Made by a program: the position numbers and the translations under genes
Part shown: positions 1 to 5,700 of the stretch, piece after piece
How the letters are laid out: the number at the start of each line of letters is the position of its first letter
Position numbering within the stretch: position 1 is the first letter of the stretch
Notes under the pieces: model-generated
The model's input: only the letters and a program-made list of their open reading frames with translations
The model's database searches: none
Told to the model about the DNA's origin: nothing
Assembly (NCBI GenBank): GCA_021825285.1
Contig: JAKAHW010000036.1
Location: 1-8,851 of the forward strand
DNA length: 8,851 nt
Origin: a bacterium
Lineage (GTDB): Bacteria; Patescibacteria; Microgenomatia; Levybacterales; GWA1-39-11
Direction: 5' to 3'

Positions 1-1
1 T

Positions 2-520
2 TGGGTCGAGACAATGTTGGCAGGATACGAGAATAAAGGCACAGTAGCTTTTGGAGGCTTAAATAGGCTTTATTCCGGGCCCGTAACCGCAAGGTCTGCA
101 TCTAGGTATTTATCGACAGCCTTTTGGGTAATTGATAAAATTTTATCTCATGGCTGGAATTTACTTGGGTCAAACATGTCTGTCAAAAAAGATGCTTTTG
201 AAGCAATCGGCGGTTTTAGAACGGATTTAAAGCTTGGCGAAGATGTTGATTTGTCTCAAAGAATTAAGGCACAAGGGAAAGTTACCTTAAATACAGATTT
301 TTTAGTTTACTCCTCAGGGAGAAGATTTAGGACAGGACTCTTGATGGGGGTTTTGACCTATGCCCCATCCTGGACGATGAGAGTATTATTTAAGCAAGAC
401 AAATTCTTAACATTCCCGACAATAAGAGACGAAAACTCTCTTTTCGGTAGACTTACCCTACTTCCTCTTATAGTAGGGGTGTCTTTTTTAATTACCCTTT
501 TTTACATTTTCAGGCGTTAA
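2..520 (+). CDS. Glycosyltransferase family 2, C-terminal part (cut by window edge)
   Basis: The frame is open from base 2, so the gene begins before the window; the 172 visible residues end at a TAA. The segment GSNMSVKKDAFEAIGGF (residues 57-72 of the fragment), followed by Glu80-Asp81 in LKLGEDVDLSQRIKAQGK, matches the acceptor-side part of GT-A family 2 enzymes. There the ED pair supplies the catalytic base and a Q..R pair follows. The last ~22 residues (about 149-170) form a hydrophobic membrane helix ending in Arg-Arg, so the enzyme is probably bound to the cytoplasmic membrane and builds a lipid-linked or surface glycan. The nucleotide-sugar-binding N-terminal half is missing, so donor and acceptor cannot be told. 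It is the only plus-strand gene and converges on a minus-strand gene remnant. No terminator hairpin is seen after it. Confidence 0.85.
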   Translation, partial: WVETMLAGYENKGTVAFGGLNRLYSGPVTARSASRYLSTAFWVIDKILSHGWNLLGSNMSVKKDAFEAIGGFRTDLKLGEDVDLSQRIKAQGKVTLNTDFLVYSSGRRFRTGLLMGVLTYAPSWTMRVLFKQDKFLTFPTIRDENSLFGRLTLLPLIVGVSFLITLFYIFRR

Positions 521-697
521 ATATTTTTGCTTTATCTTCCGCTCTTGCTGCCAAGTTCTTTACATCATTTTCCCTGCTTGTCTATTTATCCCAAGAGTTT
601 CCATCACTTCTTCGGCAGAGTTGTAGGTTTTGTCCTCAAGGTGTTGCTGGTACCATTTCTTATCCTCATCAGAAAAGTCAGATAAACTATTACATGA
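510..697 (-). pseudogene. Small gene remnant with a one-base frameshift
   Basis: Read on the minus strand, one frame encodes SLSDFSDEDKKWYQQHLED followed by KTYNSAEEVMETLGINRQA, then runs out at a TAA at 560-562. At the GCAGGGAAAATG site the frame one base over continues coherently as RENDVKNLAARAEDKAKIF and ends at TGA (510-512). Both halves have the charged, helix-prone composition of a real protein and make sense as one product of about 60 residues if one base is missing. There is no in-frame ATG, GTG or TTG upstream, so the 5' end is lost, mutated or a non-standard start. I do not recognise the family; an antitoxin-like or other small helical protein is possible. A sequencing or assembly error at the purine run could also explain the shift. 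Its 3' end overlaps the convergent glycosyltransferase by 11 bp. Confidence 0.4.
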
Positions 698-753
698 GAG
701 GAGAAATGAAAAATTGAGGTCTGGAATAATGAAGAAAACTGTAAGAACTAAAT

Positions 754-867
754 TTACTTGCGTTTTTTTCTTGCCGCAAGCATTGCATGCTTTATTGCAA
801 GCCTTTTTTTTGTTTTGTGGGAATGAGTCCTTTCTTTTTTCCCAACTCCTGTTGCTCTTTTTGCCAT
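754..867 (-). CDS. 37-residue highly basic small protein
   Basis: The minus strand encodes a 37-residue protein starting MAKRATGVGKKERTHSHKTK and ending ARKKRK before TAA. It has 15 Lys/Arg, 3 His and a single acidic residue. That composition suggests binding to RNA or DNA, as in tiny ribosome-associated or histone-tail-like proteins, but I do not recognise a named family. Coding is supported by a TATAAT box that ends exactly 6 nt before the ATG, the same spacing seen at three other genes here. The gene lies 54 bp downstream of the ATP-grasp gene on the same strand. There is no Shine-Dalgarno sequence, consistent with a leaderless mRNA. It is below the usual gene-caller length limit and could be missed by standard annotation. 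Confidence 0.55.
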   Translation of the reverse strand: MAKRATGVGKKERTHSHKTKKRLAIKHAMLAARKKRK

Positions 868-873
868 ACAGGT

Positions 874-903
874 ATTATACGCTTACCAATAAAAAATATC
901 CAA
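874..903 (-). promoter_or_regulatory. Promoter for the 37-residue basic protein
   Basis: On the minus strand a perfect TATAAT (874-879) lies 18 bp downstream of TTGGAT (898-903), a 3-of-6 match to the -35 consensus. The -10 box ends 6 nt before the ATG at 867, so the predicted transcript begins at or next to the start codon. Confidence 0.55.
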
Positions 904-921
904 GCCTATTTTTCAAAGAAA

Positions 922-2076
922 TTAGTTTTGGTAACTTGAAGTAAGACGAAGGAAATTTAAAGAAGAGGCAAACGCGAAGCTTAACTTCTGGCCAAGCAAA
1001 ATACTTTTTTTCAATCCGGTATTAAATAATACTTCAAAAGCGATAATTGTATAAGGAAGAGGATCTCTAACAATAAGCAAAAAGTCTTTTTGTGATACGT
1101 GGGAAGCTTCAAATAAATAAAAAGGATTTGTTAGGGATTTTTTAACAATTAGGCTTGGTAATTCATAGGAAAGATTTTTTTGATTTCCTATACTTATCCT
1201 TCCTGTGCCTTCCAGCCCAATTTGAACAAAATCTATTCCCGAAAGTATAGAGGCATTAATACTTCCCCAAAGTCTCGGGTTGCATTCGATAACATAAATT
1301 TTGCCTGTTTTTTTGTCCATTCTCATGTCAAAGTGAGCAGCTCCTGTGTAATTGATCTGCCTAACGATACTTTTTCCAATCTGAGCCATTTTATTGTTTC
1401 GGATAAATTTAAGGATTCCTTTTGCGTCCCATTTTTGCGCAGTCCAAGCGATAATCTTTCCCTCTTTAGCAAACAGGCTCAAATCAATATCTGTTCCCTG
1501 TATAAATTCCTGTGCAATTAAAGGATATGGAAAATTCAATTTTTTGTATTCAAAAAGATCTTTTTCAGAAGTAATTTTGACAACACCTACTCCTCCGTCC
1601 ATCGAAACAGGTTTTAAAATAAACGGTTTTGCCATCTTAATTCTTTCAAATTCCCTTGCAGATTTTATTAATAAGGTTTTAGGATGGGAAATTTTGGATT
1701 TCTTCAAAAGCTTTGAGAATTTCCACTTATTGTTAAGAAGGAGAAGTTTATTAAGCTTAACTGATGGGAAAATAGGAGTTTCTATGCTGTCTATTAATTT
1801 TGCAACACAAAATGTAGAAACAGAATCAAGCGGAATTATAAAATCAATCCCCCACTCCTTACAGGCGTTATTGATCCCTCTTTTTATTTTTGCTTTGGGA
1901 TTTACTAAATCCTCTTCTTTACATGAAGTAAATCCACTGCAATAACGGGACAAAGCAACTCTCTGATTACCTACCCCCAAAACATAGATATCGTATTTTT
2001 GCCTGTTAATTGCTCGGACCAAATAAAAAGGTTCTTTCCTTGATACTATAAGTAGCCTCGTTTTTTGCTTCTTCAT
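922..2076 (-). CDS. ATP-grasp family ligase (carbamoyl-phosphate-synthase-like)
   Basis: This is a stand-alone ATP-grasp enzyme of 384 residues. These enzymes join a carboxylate to an amine or thiol through an acyl-phosphate made from ATP. Numbering from the upstream ATG at 2088: an N-terminal Rossmann-like pre-ATP-grasp domain starts with TRLLIVSRKEPFYLVRA. The ATP-grasp domain follows, with Lys159-Pro160 and the glycine loop MDGGVGVVKI at 163-172. The hinge is AQEFIQGTDID (192-202). The metal-binding end is HFDMR (252-256) and VIECNPRLWGS (266-276), where Glu268 and Asn270 should bind Mg. About 90 residues follow the core. The substrate cannot be deduced; similar genes occur beside glycan or peptide biosynthesis genes. 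I chose the ATG at 2076 over the one at 2088, because 2088 lies only 2 nt from the -10 box and should fall upstream of the transcription start. Confidence 0.85.
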   Translation of the reverse strand: MKKQKTRLLIVSRKEPFYLVRAINRQKYDIYVLGVGNQRVALSRYCSGFTSCKEEDLVNPKAKIKRGINNACKEWGIDFIIPLDSVSTFCVAKLIDSIETPIFPSVKLNKLLLLNNKWKFSKLLKKSKISHPKTLLIKSAREFERIKMAKPFILKPVSMDGGVGVVKITSEKDLFEYKKLNFPYPLIAQEFIQGTDIDLSLFAKEGKIIAWTAQKWDAKGILKFIRNNKMAQIGKSIVRQINYTGAAHFDMRMDKKTGKIYVIECNPRLWGSINASILSGIDFVQIGLEGTGRISIGNQKNLSYELPSLIVKKSLTNPFYLFEASHVSQKDFLLIVRDPLPYTIIAFEVLFNTGLKKSILLGQKLSFAFASSLNFLRLTSSYQN

Positions 2077-2090
2077 AAATAGAAGCATAA

Positions 2091-2119
2091 ATTATAGCAA
2101 AAAAGAGGCAATTAATCAA
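2091..2119 (-). promoter_or_regulatory. Strong sigma-70 promoter for the ATP-grasp gene
   Basis: On the minus strand TTGATT (2114-2119, 4 of 6 consensus) is followed by a 17-bp spacer and a perfect TATAAT (2091-2096), preceded by TGC, which makes an extended -10. Transcription should start near 2084. This leaves about 8 nt before the ATG at 2076 and excludes the upstream ATG at 2088. Confidence 0.75.
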
Positions 2120-2248
2120 ACTATAGGGTAATTTTGGGAAATAAAACAATTTTTAGTTAATCTTTTGGGGTTTTCAATGAAAAAATATAAATGTTAGCGA
2201 TACGGAGGGAATTATATGTCCAGAAGTTGAGGCTCAAATTAGATGTGT

Positions 2249-2581
2249 TTATTTACTTGATCTGACAATTTTCTTTATTATCCCACCAACCAGAGGTCTG
2301 AGCACCAATCTTTGCTCCTTTTTATAAATATAAGGGATACCAAGCAGCTCACTACAATACGGACATATAAATTGTGGAATATCTTTTAAAGATTTTTTTT
2401 CCAAACCAGAATATAGATTTGATTCAAAAATTCTATCCAAATACATTCTTTTTAAGATTCCGGGACCATCTTTTTGATAGAAGAATAAATGTTTTGTGCA
2501 ATTAGCGCATTGAATATCTAAAAGCCTTGAATATCCGCCTCGAACCCTTTTGTATTTATCGCTTTTAAATTTTATATTCAT
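2249..2581 (-). CDS. Small zinc-ribbon-type protein, unknown function
   Basis: The protein has 110 residues from this start, or 114 from the ATG at 2593. Numbering from 2593, two knuckles, Cys29-x2-Cys32 (IQCANCTKHLFF) and Cys77-x2-Cys80 (FICPYCSELLG), are placed to hold one zinc ion, with about 44 residues between them. The N-terminus is basic (KFKSDKYKRVRGGY) and the C-terminus has a basic tail, so nucleic-acid or ribosome binding is plausible but unproven. I do not recognise a named family. The ATG at 2581 is preferred because GAGG lies 6 nt upstream of it; the 2593 ATG has a weaker AGGA 9 nt upstream. This is one of very few Shine-Dalgarno-like leaders in the window. A weak extended -10 (TGC-TACATT) sits about 20 nt upstream of the 2593 ATG. 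Confidence 0.6.
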   Translation of the reverse strand: MNIKFKSDKYKRVRGGYSRLLDIQCANCTKHLFFYQKDGPGILKRMYLDRIFESNLYSGLEKKSLKDIPQFICPYCSELLGIPYIYKKEQRLVLRPLVGGIIKKIVRSSK

Positions 2582-2593
2582 ACTCCGCCTCAT

Positions 2594-2771
2594 AGGATCA
2601 AATCCTGACCCATTTTCAATGTAGCAACAGCTCTATTAGGCTGTTATTAAGGTAGGTTTGTGAACTTTCCATAACAACCGCCCCAACCACACTTCTTTTT
2701 GCCCATTTAAAACTTAACATGCTAATTATTTTTTAGTTTTTAATATTAATGTGACGTCAGAAACTTCTACA
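2594..2771. other. Gap between zinc-ribbon and YdeI-like genes, with a small hairpin
   Basis: No convincing gene is seen in this 178-bp gap. It holds a 6-bp inverted repeat, AACAGC / GCTGTT at 2626-2645 with an 8-nt loop and no T-run, so it is not a typical terminator. A palindromic TGACGTCA lies at 2752-2759. Two overlapping minus-strand mini-ORFs exist (34 and 19 residues; the shorter begins MGKKKCGWGGCYGK). Neither has a clear ribosome-binding site or a good promoter. Confidence 0.35.
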
Positions 2772-3101
2772 TCATTTTGAGTCTGTACTGTGAATGTTTC
2801 TGCTTTTTTTACTGAGCATATATTGTACAGAAGGGCTTATCGGCTTATCGGTGCGGTGGATACAGCCCAGCCAACAACACGGCCGACGCATGCCTTCCTT
2901 GAGTTCGCTGACTGTCCTTTTAAGATGATCCTTCCTCGTTTGGTCTTTCTTGACGAAGGTAACCCAGCATATCCACTCGTTGCGAGCAAGCGGAGTAAGA
3001 TCCTCCCAAACGGCGAACGCTTTCGGGTCAGAAATTAAAGCTTCCCGTAAATCCGCTGGAACCTTGTGGACGACACCGCTTGAAATATCTTTGTCTGCCA
3101 T
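2772..3101 (-). CDS. YdeI/OmpD-associated (OmdA) family protein
   Basis: The 109-residue protein matches the YdeI/OmdA family. VHKVPADLREAL is followed by DPKAFAVWEDLTPLARNEWI (26-45), then the helical region with DHLKRTVSELKEGMRRPCCW. This family, linked in other bacteria to outer-membrane-protein partners and resistance to antimicrobial peptides, has no assigned biochemical activity. The end of the domain carries Cys75, Cys76, Cys80 and His82 in RRPCCWLGCIHR, a possible metal site. A 27-residue polar tail follows that looks specific to this lineage. The gene is single, with its own promoter whose -10 box ends exactly 6 nt before ATG. No Shine-Dalgarno is visible (AACCCC precedes ATG), so translation is probably leaderless. 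Confidence 0.8.
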   Translation of the reverse strand: MADKDISSGVVHKVPADLREALISDPKAFAVWEDLTPLARNEWICWVTFVKKDQTRKDHLKRTVSELKEGMRRPCCWLGCIHRTDKPISPSVQYMLSKKSRNIHSTDSK

Positions 3102-3107
3102 GGGGTT

Positions 3108-3116
3108 ATTTTAACA
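3108..3116 (-). promoter_or_regulatory. Extended -10 promoter of the YdeI-like gene
   Basis: On the minus strand TGT-TAAAAT (3108-3116) is followed by AACCCC and the ATG at 3101. There is no good -35 box, as is common with an extended -10. The 6-nt gap predicts a leaderless transcript. Confidence 0.5.
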
Positions 3117-3133
3117 GATATTCCGACAAGGGA

Positions 3134-3568
3134 TTAATTACAGAAGTTCGGCTTAAGTATTGTATCTGGAAAACCATATTGTTGTCGCATTTTATTGCAG
3201 TTAACATTACCGTTTCCATCCCAAACCACATTCCATCCATTGCCAAGAACAGCCAACCACATTCCTCCTTCACCAGTCCCGCCTTGACCAAATAAGACAC
3301 TCCCTGAAGCGAATCCCGACACCTCTTTTGCAACAGTAATTTTCACTTCAGAGATTGGCTTTTTATATTTGTTAGCCAAGAAAGCTTGAATCGCAGATTT
3401 GGTATCAGGAAATGGAGTTGGAGAGATAGTTTTTTGGGTTGTTTGAGTAGGGACAGCAGATGGTAAAGAATTTTCTTCTGCAGGATTATGTTTTTGTAAA
3501 AACCAATAGGAGCCAGCTGCTACAACAGCGAGAAATACCAGAATAATGAAAACGTTGATGAGTTTCAC
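3134..3568 (-). CDS. Membrane-anchored small extracytoplasmic protein, unknown function
   Basis: From a GTG start the protein has 144 residues. A single N-terminal membrane helix spans about residues 4-24 (VKLINVFIILVFLAVVAAGS). A Ser/Thr/Pro/Gln-rich linker follows (about 30-53), then a compact domain of about 90 residues. The domain has a Gly-rich turn, GQGGTGEGGMWLAVLGNGW, then VVWDGNGNVNC and a last Cys143. Cys124 and Cys143 could form a disulfide outside the cell. There is no lipobox Cys, so it is an anchored or secreted protein rather than a lipoprotein. I do not recognise a named family. A longer reading from 3652 would add 28 residues that overlap the upstream gene. The GTG is preferred because TGG-TATACT ends 6 nt before it and because it restores a normal gap. 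Confidence 0.65.
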   Translation of the reverse strand: MKLINVFIILVFLAVVAAGSYWFLQKHNPAEENSLPSAVPTQTTQKTISPTPFPDTKSAIQAFLANKYKKPISEVKITVAKEVSGFASGSVLFGQGGTGEGGMWLAVLGNGWNVVWDGNGNVNCNKMRQQYGFPDTILKPNFCN

Positions 3569-3574
3569 ATTAAA

Positions 3575-3583
3575 AGTATACCA
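3575..3583 (-). promoter_or_regulatory. Extended -10 promoter before the GTG start at 3568
   Basis: On the minus strand TGG-TATACT (3575-3583) ends 6 nt before GTG. A weak TTTCAA lies 17 bp further upstream (3598-3603). It predicts a leaderless mRNA and supports the shorter protein. Confidence 0.55.
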
Positions 3584-3594
3584 GATGTAAAGTT

Positions 3595-3963
3595 TTATTG
3601 AAAACTCATCCAGAAAAACCAAGCACCGATGAGGAAGATAACAAAGCCCCATATTGTTTGTTGGCCTTTAAATTTTTGTGCCGCTTTATTTATTCTATCC
3701 GGAAAGGCAATTTTTTCGATTCCTTTAAATAAAGTAATCCAACCAAGTAGCGTAATAGTCACTCTCCAGTCCGCCACCCAAAGGCTATGAGCAACAACAG
3801 TAGCAAGACCCAATAGAAACGTAATATAACCTGTGGATATTGTAATTGTCTTATCGTCGGTATATTGAATAACTCTACCTAAAAATTTCCCTAGGATAGT
3901 GCTTAGTCCGAGAATTATGAACAAACTTCCCCAAAACCGAGCTAAGAAAATTGAAACTTCCAT
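3595..3963 (-). CDS. Four-helix integral membrane protein, unknown function
   Basis: This is a 122-residue, mostly hydrophobic protein with four likely membrane helices at about 7-29, 43-62, 66-85 and 102-121. A short polar loop, QYTDDKTI (33-40), follows helix 1, and a basic cytoplasmic-type loop, DRINKAAQKFKGQQ (89-102), precedes the last helix. No catalytic motif is visible and I do not recognise a named family. Its ATG begins one base after the TAG of the flavin-binding protein upstream. The two are therefore almost certainly one transcript with coupled translation. The upstream A-rich sequence has no Shine-Dalgarno at proper spacing. Confidence 0.65.
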   Translation of the reverse strand: MEVSIFLARFWGSLFIILGLSTILGKFLGRVIQYTDDKTITISTGYITFLLGLATVVAHSLWVADWRVTITLLGWITLFKGIEKIAFPDRINKAAQKFKGQQTIWGFVIFLIGAWFFWMSFQ

Positions 3964-3964
3964 A

Positions 3965-4450
3965 CTATTTTATTTTAACCTCAACTCTAAGGTCTTTTCC
4001 TGCTGTCTTATCAAGAATATAGAACTTCTTTGTTTCAATTTTATATATATGGTCTGTTCTTCCCACAGAATCAGGAAGGGAAAAATGCTCCACGCTCAAA
4101 TCTTTTGTTGCTCTTTCCTTCTGGCTCGGGAAGCGTTTACTATAAACAACCTCAATTGCAGAAGGCAAATTCTCTACCTCCACTCTTTTGCAAGTTCCGC
4201 TTACATATACTGCCTGAGTAGTTCCTGTTCCAGGTATTGCACGTGAATCAAAAATTGAAACTGCAACATTTGGATTTTGCTGAATATTTTTAACGTGAAG
4301 AGAATCATTATAGGAAGTAAAATAGAGGTTTAAATCTTTATCGGAAGCGAAAAACAAAGGACAGCTCCACGGAATATTGTTTGCAGAAGTTGCCAAGGTT
4401 ATAAATAGGTTAGAATTAATGATGTTTTTGACAATCTCGACCTTATCCGT
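3965..4450 (-). CDS. Pyridoxamine-5'-phosphate-oxidase-like flavin-binding split-barrel protein
   Basis: The sequence follows the FMN-binding split-barrel (PNPOx-like) fold. It runs from FITLATSANNIPWSCPLFFA through LNLYFTSYNDSLHVKNI, NPNVAVSIFDSRAIPGTGTT and VYVSGTCKRVE, and ends in YKIETKKFYILDKTAG. The members bind FMN, F420 or heme, and the exact cofactor cannot be read here. The first standard start codon is TTG at 4396, but it would fall in the middle of the first conserved strand. The family-like sequence DKVEIVKNIINSNLFITLAT continues upstream to an in-frame stop at 4463-4465. The only position matching the 6-nt promoter rule of its neighbours is ACG at 4450, giving 161 residues. I take ACG, or an ATG mutated or misread as ACG, as the likely start; this is an inference. 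The gene is coupled to the membrane protein downstream. Confidence 0.75.
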   Translation of the reverse strand, partial: TDKVEIVKNIINSNLFITLATSANNIPWSCPLFFASDKDLNLYFTSYNDSLHVKNIQQNPNVAVSIFDSRAIPGTGTTQAVYVSGTCKRVEVENLPSAIEVVYSKRFPSQKERATKDLSVEHFSLPDSVGRTDHIYKIETKKFYILDKTAGKDLRVEVKIK

Positions 4451-4456
4451 AAAAGC

Positions 4457-4465
4457 ATTATATCA
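4457..4465 (-). promoter_or_regulatory. Extended -10 promoter before the ACG start
   Basis: On the minus strand TGA-TATAAT (4457-4465) is a perfect extended -10 box. It ends 6 nt before ACG at 4450, and its TGA is also the upstream in-frame stop. No good -35 is seen. Confidence 0.55.
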
Positions 4466-4507
4466 AAAGGCTTAAATCGTCCCTTCAGGATAATGCTAGC
4501 TATTTTG

Positions 4508-4957
4508 TTATTTATTGCCTCTAATGTAGGCTTTAACAGGTATATATTTATGGTTTTCAAAATAGATCTTTGCTGCTATTGCGCGGTGTGATCCATCCTC
4601 AATACTAAATGATGAATCTTTTCTCTCATTTGTTAGGATGTAGCTTCTCAAGATCAAAGGAGAAATTTTTTGATTTCTGTTCAATCTATTTAGATATTTT
4701 ATTGTAGTATCTTTACTGGAAGCCTCCATAGAAGAAAGACCTTTTTCTTTAATAAGCATATTAGTGCCGTCCGGAATTAACAAATGCATAAATTCAGGTT
4801 CAGTTAACTCACAAAGCGTCCAATCATTGCATTTTTCCCAGCATCCCGGGAGACCCAAATTCCTTATAGGATCATTATGTATTCCCATTCCGTCGATTTC
4901 TTCTACAAAAAACTGAAGAACTTCTCTTAAGGTAGCAGGCCTGCTGTTATATGACAT
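4508..4957 (-). CDS. ParB/sulfiredoxin-like domain protein
   Basis: The 149-residue protein ends with SFSIEDGSHRAIAAKIYFEN (117-136) followed by VKAYIRG. The Asp121-Gly-Ser-His124-Arg125 motif before a helix resembles the nucleotide-binding DGxHR box of the ParB N-terminal/sulfiredoxin superfamily. The ~115 residues before it are mixed alpha/beta and contain Cys39, Cys43 and Cys49 (GCWEKCNDWTLCEL). No helix-turn-helix DNA-binding domain follows, so it is not a chromosome-segregation ParB. Stand-alone members occur in phage, plasmid and defence contexts as CTP- or ATP-using enzymes, and its role here is unknown. It lies 76 bp downstream of a HEPN-like gene on the same strand but has its own promoter. 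Confidence 0.6.
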   Translation of the reverse strand: MSYNSRPATLREVLQFFVEEIDGMGIHNDPIRNLGLPGCWEKCNDWTLCELTEPEFMHLLIPDGTNMLIKEKGLSSMEASSKDTTIKYLNRLNRNQKISPLILRSYILTNERKDSSFSIEDGSHRAIAAKIYFENHKYIPVKAYIRGNK

Positions 4958-4966
4958 TTCAAGGAG

Positions 4967-4995
4967 ATTTTAAGGCTTTCGAGAGAAGACTACAA
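4967..4995 (-). promoter_or_regulatory. Promoter of the ParB-like gene
   Basis: On the minus strand TTGTAG (4990-4995) is separated by exactly 17 bp from TAAAAT (4967-4972). The -10 ends 9 nt before the ATG at 4957, so any leader is only one to three bases and carries no ribosome-binding site. Confidence 0.5.
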
Positions 4996-5033
4996 TAGTA
5001 CTCAGTATTCTTAGGATTAATCTGACTAATAAT

Positions 5034-5567
5034 TTATACTCCAATCCTGGATTGAACAAAGTTATCTACCTCAAAGTCCAACTGAGCAATAATCATCATC
5101 AAAGTATTGAAGAGGAGGTCTTTTTTCTCTGAAGTTTCTTTTTTCCTTTTTAAATATGTTGTTCCAAAGGGGCGACCAATCTTATCTATATCACCCTCTA
5201 CTATCTCGTAATCTTGTTCATGGCTGCAGTTATTTCTTAGAGTATTGAGCTTTCGCAAAGAATCAACAACTTGTCTCCCCAAAATATTCAAAGACTCTAC
5301 TATTAGCAACTTGTTTGAAAATGAAAGCTGATTTCTGTCATCATCCACTAACACGTCTCCTCTTGGTAACGAAGCAACGAGAAGTTTATCCATATGGAAT
5401 TCTGCTAGTAGATGACATTTTAATATCATCACTACTGGATCGTTCTTAGGATCAGCTGCTCTAATAAAACGTTTAAAACCATCACTAAATTCTTTTGGAG
5501 CTGGCTTTTCTGTCTCTGGGGCGATTGGAACAGATTGCTCAAGTTGTTTTGTTGACTTGTTATCCAT
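5034..5567 (-). CDS. HEPN-like protein with an Rx4H motif (possible ribonuclease)
   Basis: The 177-residue protein has a disordered, charged N-terminal stretch of ~40 residues. An alpha-helical domain follows: ILKCHLLAEFHMDKLLVASL (48-67), NKLLIVESLNILGRQVVDSL (85-104) and NTLRNNCSHEQDYEIVEGDI (108-127). Arg111-Asn-Asn-Cys-Ser-His116 fits the R-x4-6-H signature of HEPN ribonucleases, placed after two helices as in DUF4145- and MltR-like proteins. A final helix spans 150-172. HEPN proteins are often toxins, tRNA- or rRNA-cutting enzymes, or non-catalytic scaffolds, and activity is not proved here. Its ATG lies 16 bp after a copy of the tRNA-Asn 3' end. No good promoter is visible in that gap, so it may depend on read-through from the tRNA locus. 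The ParB-like gene follows it. Confidence 0.65.
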   Translation of the reverse strand: MDNKSTKQLEQSVPIAPETEKPAPKEFSDGFKRFIRAADPKNDPVVMILKCHLLAEFHMDKLLVASLPRGDVLVDDDRNQLSFSNKLLIVESLNILGRQVVDSLRKLNTLRNNCSHEQDYEIVEGDIDKIGRPFGTTYLKRKKETSEKKDLLFNTLMMIIAQLDFEVDNFVQSRIGV

Positions 5568-5583
5568 ACTTTGGTTAGATTAA

Positions 5584-5601
5584 GCTCCCCCGCGAGGATT
5601 C
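5584..5601 (-). repeat. Direct repeat of the tRNA-Asn 3' end (att-like)
   Basis: The plus-strand sequence GCTCCCCCGCGAGGATTC is an exact 18-bp copy of 5700-5717, which is the T-arm and acceptor end of the intact tRNA-Asn plus one flanking base. A displaced tRNA 3' end in direct orientation is the usual scar of tRNA-targeted integration. No integrase is present, and only 98 bp separate the copies. Confidence 0.8.
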
Positions 5602-5699
5602 CCGTTCGACTCATTTCATTCGCTCAGGGTGAACTTCTCATCCTCACGAAATCTTCGTTTCTCTCTGCTTGCACTGAGTGAAGCAAAGCGAACCGAAGT
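5602..5699. other. 98-bp non-coding segment between the tRNA 3'-end repeats
   Basis: There is no credible gene here. It contains GTTC...GAAC-ended imperfect inverted sequence at 5604-5634, of the type GCTCAGGGTGAAC that resembles dispersed intergenic repeats. A hairpin ACGAA-ATC-TTCGT lies at 5646-5658, and GCACT / AGTGC arms follow further right. There is no T-run, so a terminator is not supported. It could be a short mobile repeat or a deletion remnant. Confidence 0.4.
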
Positions 5700-5700
5700 G

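Noticed and set aside
630..944. 104-residue plus-strand ORF
   Set aside because: It runs opposite the basic small protein and its promoter, and has a low-complexity Phe/Leu/Ser-rich composition typical of the antisense of A-rich coding DNA. No motif is visible.
1394..1945. 183-residue plus-strand ORF
   Set aside because: It is entirely antisense to the ATP-grasp gene, whose motifs are clear on the minus strand.
2626..2645. Hairpin AACAGC/GCTGTT as terminator
   Set aside because: The stem is only 6 bp and there is no T-run on either strand.
3569..3652. Longer start (3652) for the membrane-anchored protein
   Set aside because: It would place Cys/His-rich residues before a clean N-terminal membrane helix and overlap the upstream gene. 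The GTG at 3568 has a matching promoter.
5432..5614. 60-residue minus-strand ORF overlapping the HEPN gene start
   Set aside because: It reads through the tRNA 3'-end repeat and then shadows the HEPN gene in another frame. No protein-like features.
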